The translations under genes and the position numbers were made by a program. Below are positions 60,305 through 64,000 of a DNA stretch of 64,000 bases, piece by piece. This DNA is from Cercis canadensis (taxonomy: Eukaryota; Streptophyta; Magnoliopsida; Fabales; Fabaceae). A model generated the notes under the pieces. It was given only the letters and a program-made list of their open reading frames with translations, was not told the origin of the DNA and did no database searches. Numbering within the stretch: position 1 is the first letter of the stretch; every line of letters starts with the position of its first letter. The stretch spans positions 875,238 through 939,237 of the forward strand of contig QAOA01001288.1 in NCBI GenBank assembly GCA_003255065.1, read 5' to 3'.

Positions 60305-60649
60305 TTAAGGAGAGCTAGCACAGCGAAGAACTCTGAGGAACAGATGCTCGTCACAAGGAATACAGAGTTTTGAATCTGCAATGAAATCATATTCTTCCCG
60401 AGCTTGATCCAGCAATGCCCTGAAGAGTGGATGATTCAGCAATGCGATCTTGATTACAAATCTCTTGTGGTTCTCACCTACATAGACAACCAAGTGACCC
60501 TTTGGCACATCATTTGGAATGGAGCTCCTTTCATGCATGGAAGACCATAAAGCCCATTGACGGCAATACTCGCACACAGTACAAGGTATCACTCGACTCC
60601 CCATTTTCTTCCACTTGTTCAGGCACCCTCTCAGAAACTTCCCCTTCAT
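60305..60649 (-). CDS. SAUR: SAUR family auxin-responsive protein
   Basis: Intronless, 114 residues, normal for the family. The core SAUR domain runs from VPKGHLVVYVGENHKRFVI through HPLFRALLDQAREEYDF to CIPCDEHLFLRVL. Family members inhibit PP2C.D phosphatases and so promote cell expansion through plasma-membrane proton pumps. The frame is open upstream to 60751, but I start at 60649 (MKGKFLRG) because that upstream part contains the TATA region. The N-terminus is basic with a CEYCRQW motif seen in some SAUR subgroups. A single copy is present, unlike the clustered SAURs of many genomes. Confidence 0.92.
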   Translation of the reverse strand: MKGKFLRGCLNKWKKMGSRVIPCTVCEYCRQWALWSSMHERSSIPNDVPKGHLVVYVGENHKRFVIKIALLNHPLFRALLDQAREEYDFIADSKLCIPCDEHLFLRVLRCASSP

Positions 60650-60721
60650 AGTTCTAGTGTCTATGCTGAGAGAGAAGTGAGAGAGAGCAAAAATGCAGCG
60701 AGTATTACAAAACTGAAAAGG

Positions 60722-60731
60722 TTTATATAAT
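60722..60731 (-). promoter_or_regulatory. SAUR TATA box
   Basis: Minus strand ATTATATAAA, about 75 bases upstream of the ATG at 60649. Confidence 0.65.
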
Positions 60732-60751
60732 TGTGGCATGGGAACCACCAC

Positions 60752-63205
60752 TACTCTGGAGCATTAAATGGTTGACATGATAGGTAAGCTTATTCTAATC
60801 CAAATATTGGGATCAATTTACATTATAGATAGTTGCTGACCTTGCTCGTTAACTCCGTTATAGCCTTGCACCTTGATACGAAACTGTACGAACATGCATG
60901 GCAATGATTTTATGATATATAACATTAGAACTATTAATATCCCTCGTAGGAAGTTAAGGCTCTGTCTTTATGTGTAATTCTTGAAGGGTAGGGTAGTGCT
61001 TGATCGCTGATCTTTCGAAGTTCTCAAAGTGAAGACCCCACAGCTTGGGAACGAAAAGATAAGATATGAAAGAGGGATGGGATAAATTTCTTGGGTAAAG
61101 TGCGAACCCCCACTTACTTCTAATACATGGGTATGGATATTAATAGATGTAGCACTTTATTCCGAGAGAGGCTTTAACTTTTGTGAGTCGTAATTGTTGA
61201 AATTTTGAACTGTGAAGTGCTAAATTTCGGCGAGACAATTGGTTTAGTGCCTAAAGGTGGTATAGAGTGCATTCTGGATACTGGATTGGGCTCTTTGTCA
61301 ATTTAAATGTCTTTTCTAGGCGTGTATGGAAGTCAATTTATTGTCCCCATTTGGATTGATTTAAGCTCACTAGTGATCTTGAATAATCTTAAATTTGTGC
61401 GTGATGGCCAAACCAAAAGCATAATTTCGTTTGTATGGACTGACAGAGTACTATCCGTACACAAGTATTCCTTATTTAGTCTTCTAGTAACTATATCCTG
61501 CAAATGGATTTGGGATAAGTTTTATTGATCTCTGCAGCGCTCTCAGGCATGCAGGGAATGGGCTGTACATTACAAAAGGGAAGGAAGAAAATATCTTTGG
61601 TTGCAGAAAAGAGAATGGAAGTCACAGTTCTTACTCAGAAAACTTTGACCATCGGTAGATGTGACATCCTTAAGTAGATTCCATTCCTTTCTTTTCTCAT
61701 GAAACATTGACTGAGTTTCTGGGATCTTTAGAAATCTTAACGAGGGTATTGATTTCCATTCATACCGTGTTACGGATATTAATATATGTAACACCATAAA
61801 ACTTGCTTGAGATGTAGGTTTTACATATTAGATCAGAATTTTTTTAAAAAAAAATTATAGCAACAGGGACATGCGTAAAGTCACTTGTTTAGGTCGGCAG
61901 GGAGAAAGCTTCTGTTTGGGAGAGGAGGGGGGGTGGGCGCATGATTAGAGAATTATAGCAACAGGAACATGCATTATTTCACTTTGTTTGAAGGATAATA
62001 CACTCCGTTTCTATTGAAATAGTTGTCGAAGAATATGGGGTTTGAGGTTCTCTTTTTTTTTTTTCTTTTTGTTTTAGTTTTTGCAGATGGTCAGAAATGA
62101 TTGAGAGCCAGCGCAGTGATTCATCCCCTTGAGACAAACATATGCTATGCTAGGTTGGTTGAAAAGAATAGCATGTTAAGTATGACAACATCATTTGCAG
62201 CCAACTGCCAACAGTTTTCCAGATATGAGACAGACTAAAGAAAGTTAAAATTTTGTTGAAAAGCCCTCCAATGGATCTTGTGAAATTACTTAATAAACTA
62301 TAGAAATAATACCAAAATTGTCTTCTAATCTTTCTTTATACTGGCGAAATACAACCAAGTTCTCTTGCATCCTCACCCTTTTAGCCACTTGTCCAAATTT
62401 CCATACAGAGACGCTCTGGTCATGTGATATTAATGTTGTTAACGGAAAAGAAAATGAAAGAGCAAGTGATACTCCAATTTTCAGGAAAGGTGAACCCATT
62501 GTAACTGATGCTTCATGGTATCTTTATCTCTAACTATTTACTATCTGTAGTCTAAGAATCTTTTGTCTATCTTGTACTTAATTCTAGGAGAAGAGTCTCT
62601 AATTCTTCATGAATCATAAGGCAGTTTTGCAGAGTGAGATGTGATAAGGTTGAGGGCCAGGGAGCTAGCTTAGGGCATTGTACACCAAGAACGAGACGTG
62701 GCCTACATGAGGTTTGGGCCATGAGGCTCACGGGTGGGTGAAGGAATTATGTGTCTCGAGAGTAAGAGGCAGAGCCAATGGGAACTGGTTGATGACACCT
62801 CAAGGCACTCATCCTTAGCAGCCCACCAGCCATTTTGTGCATTGAAATTATTTGATTTGACTTGGCTAGCTCCCCTTCCACGTGCATTTTTCAGTTCTCA
62901 TGAGCTGGACTTCCAGTAACGTTATCATTTTTTTTCCTACCTCTCCCTAACTGCCCCACCCATATCCCTCTATTAATTTCTCCCCATGCTTCCTTTTGGG
63001 GAGCAAAGTCATTCTTCACTCTCCTCTGGGATTTTTTTGGGATCGGATCAGAATGCTGCGTGAAGCTTAAAAGCTGTAATGCTTAGGACTTGCGTGTGAA
63101 TACTGTGCAAGTTTACTGTCACATAAGACATAATTTCAAGCACAAGAAGATAGCAGTTGTTTTTGGACTTAAACTACAGAGAGATCATGGCTTATACTAA
63201 CTCAT
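60752..63205. other. intergenic DNA upstream of the SAUR gene
   Basis: No convincing coding frame. GTAACA- and GGATATTAATA-containing motifs recur (about 61130-61150 and 61770-61790). A CACGTG-type core lies at about 62879-62884. From 62930 a CT-rich stretch could belong to the promoter or leader of a gene beyond the right edge. Confidence 0.45.
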
Positions 63206-63209
63206 TTTG

Positions 63210-63510
63210 TGTGTGTGCTGTAGCTAGGGAGGTCGGATCGTTCAGTGTCGGTTCCCTCAAGTCGGGTGAGGCCCAATGTGGAGGAACTCGGGTGGGTGGT
63301 GAACCTAGACTCCGATACCAAAGTCAGTAAGTATACGGTATACCGAGCCAAGAATAAGTAGAAAGTAGTGACGAGTGAATGAGTAAAAAGTGTCAGTACC
63401 TTTAAGAACTGAGTATTTAGAGGTATGATGGTCAAGATGTGTTGGGTCTTGTTGGGCCTGTTGAGATATTTGGGCGGGCTAGACCCTAGTACAAGGTATA
63501 AACAGTTGTC
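63210..63510. repeat. possible degraded LTR remnant
   Basis: GC-richer than its surroundings, with phrases that echo the gypsy LTR in this window (CTCCGATACCAAAGTCAGTAA against CTCCGATGCCTAAGTTAGTTA, and later TTGTTGGGCCTGTTGAGATATTTGGGC). I could not fix the ends or target duplications. A solo LTR of a related family is the best guess. Confidence 0.35.
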
Positions 63511-64000
63511 ATTAGGTATGAGCTTGACTTATTGAAAAATGCTACCTCTGTCTTTACATTTAGTTAATCTTTCGCCCTTCCTTTTCAACTATTGTTCTTT
63601 CTAATTTGGTGCTTGCTATTCTACTACCTCATCAAAAGTGAGAGCTATCCCACCTCCCACCAGGGGGCTTCGGGGATGAACTTACCCTTGATTTTGCATC
63701 GGCATATACAACTTCTGATGGTGCAGGGTATGAATAAAAGGCCTAAGAGCAGATTATAAGTTCACCACTTTCTTCAGAATAATAAAATGAAAGCACAGAG
63801 AAAACAAAAAGGCGGCTAACGAATCAGCGAGAACGAATCTTGCAAAACTAAAACAATAAGCAGCTAGAGAATCCCTTTATCTGATTTGACCCCATTAAGC
63901 AACTGATTACAGGAAACCAGCATTATGCTGTGCTGATTCTGTTCTGTATATACAAATATATCCACTGTAAAAGTGATATTATCCTCTGGATGCCTATCGT
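63511..64000. other. right-edge DNA, nothing recognised
   Basis: AT-rich, no frame or RNA gene seen up to the window end. Confidence 0.45.

Overview
This window is nuclear DNA from a flowering plant, most likely a core eudicot. The genes are spliced, intergenic DNA is very AT-rich, and every recognisable protein is plant-type. I could not determine the species. It reads as a draft assembly: single N bases sit at 446, 4454, 25850, 28789, 29095 and 30780, and several are flanked by duplicated sequence that looks like unmerged contig ends.

Layout. 1-8.5 kb: AT-rich intergenic DNA with a MULE-type MITE, a duplicated 0.69 kb repeat and a second MITE-like palindrome just upstream of PAL. 8.6-12.0 kb (+): phenylalanine ammonia-lyase in two exons, with MYB-type AC elements and a TATA box. 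13.6-17.1 kb (+): mitochondrial NAD-isocitrate dehydrogenase catalytic subunit in seven exons. 18.6 to about 31.6 kb (-), possibly to 33.3 kb: a large MOM1-like gene (PHD start, degenerate SNF2 helicase, C-terminal coiled coil). Its 5' part is disrupted by a near-identical 1.68 kb block between two Ns, almost certainly an assembly error that displaces the expected rest of the PHD finger and the chromodomain exons. 35.85-53.33 kb (+): adenosine kinase in 12 exons. 55.8-57.2 kb (+): a plant multi-pass membrane protein of unknown function. 60.3-60.65 kb (-): a SAUR gene. From there to 64 kb I see no gene, only a possible LTR remnant.

The most striking structure lies in intron 1 of adenosine kinase. 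A Ty3/gypsy element of the Tat type (36295-50279, minus orientation, 5-bp TSD CTTTT) carries gag-pol, two tandem arrays and an antisense spliced ORF with its own TATA box. It is riddled with stops and lacks the RT motif A segment. A complete hAT transposon (41596-45987, 8-bp TSD CCTTGAGG), with an apparently intact three-exon 702-residue transposase, is nested in its RNase H region. Adenosine kinase must therefore splice a 14.6 kb intron that is mostly transposon.

Functional links: PAL starts phenylpropanoid synthesis, IDH works in the TCA cycle and SAUR is an auxin-type growth gene. The MOM1-like gene (transcriptional silencing) and adenosine kinase (recycling of adenosine from methylation reactions) stand head to head about 2.5 kb apart; both processes bear on epigenetic silencing, though any functional pairing is only inference.
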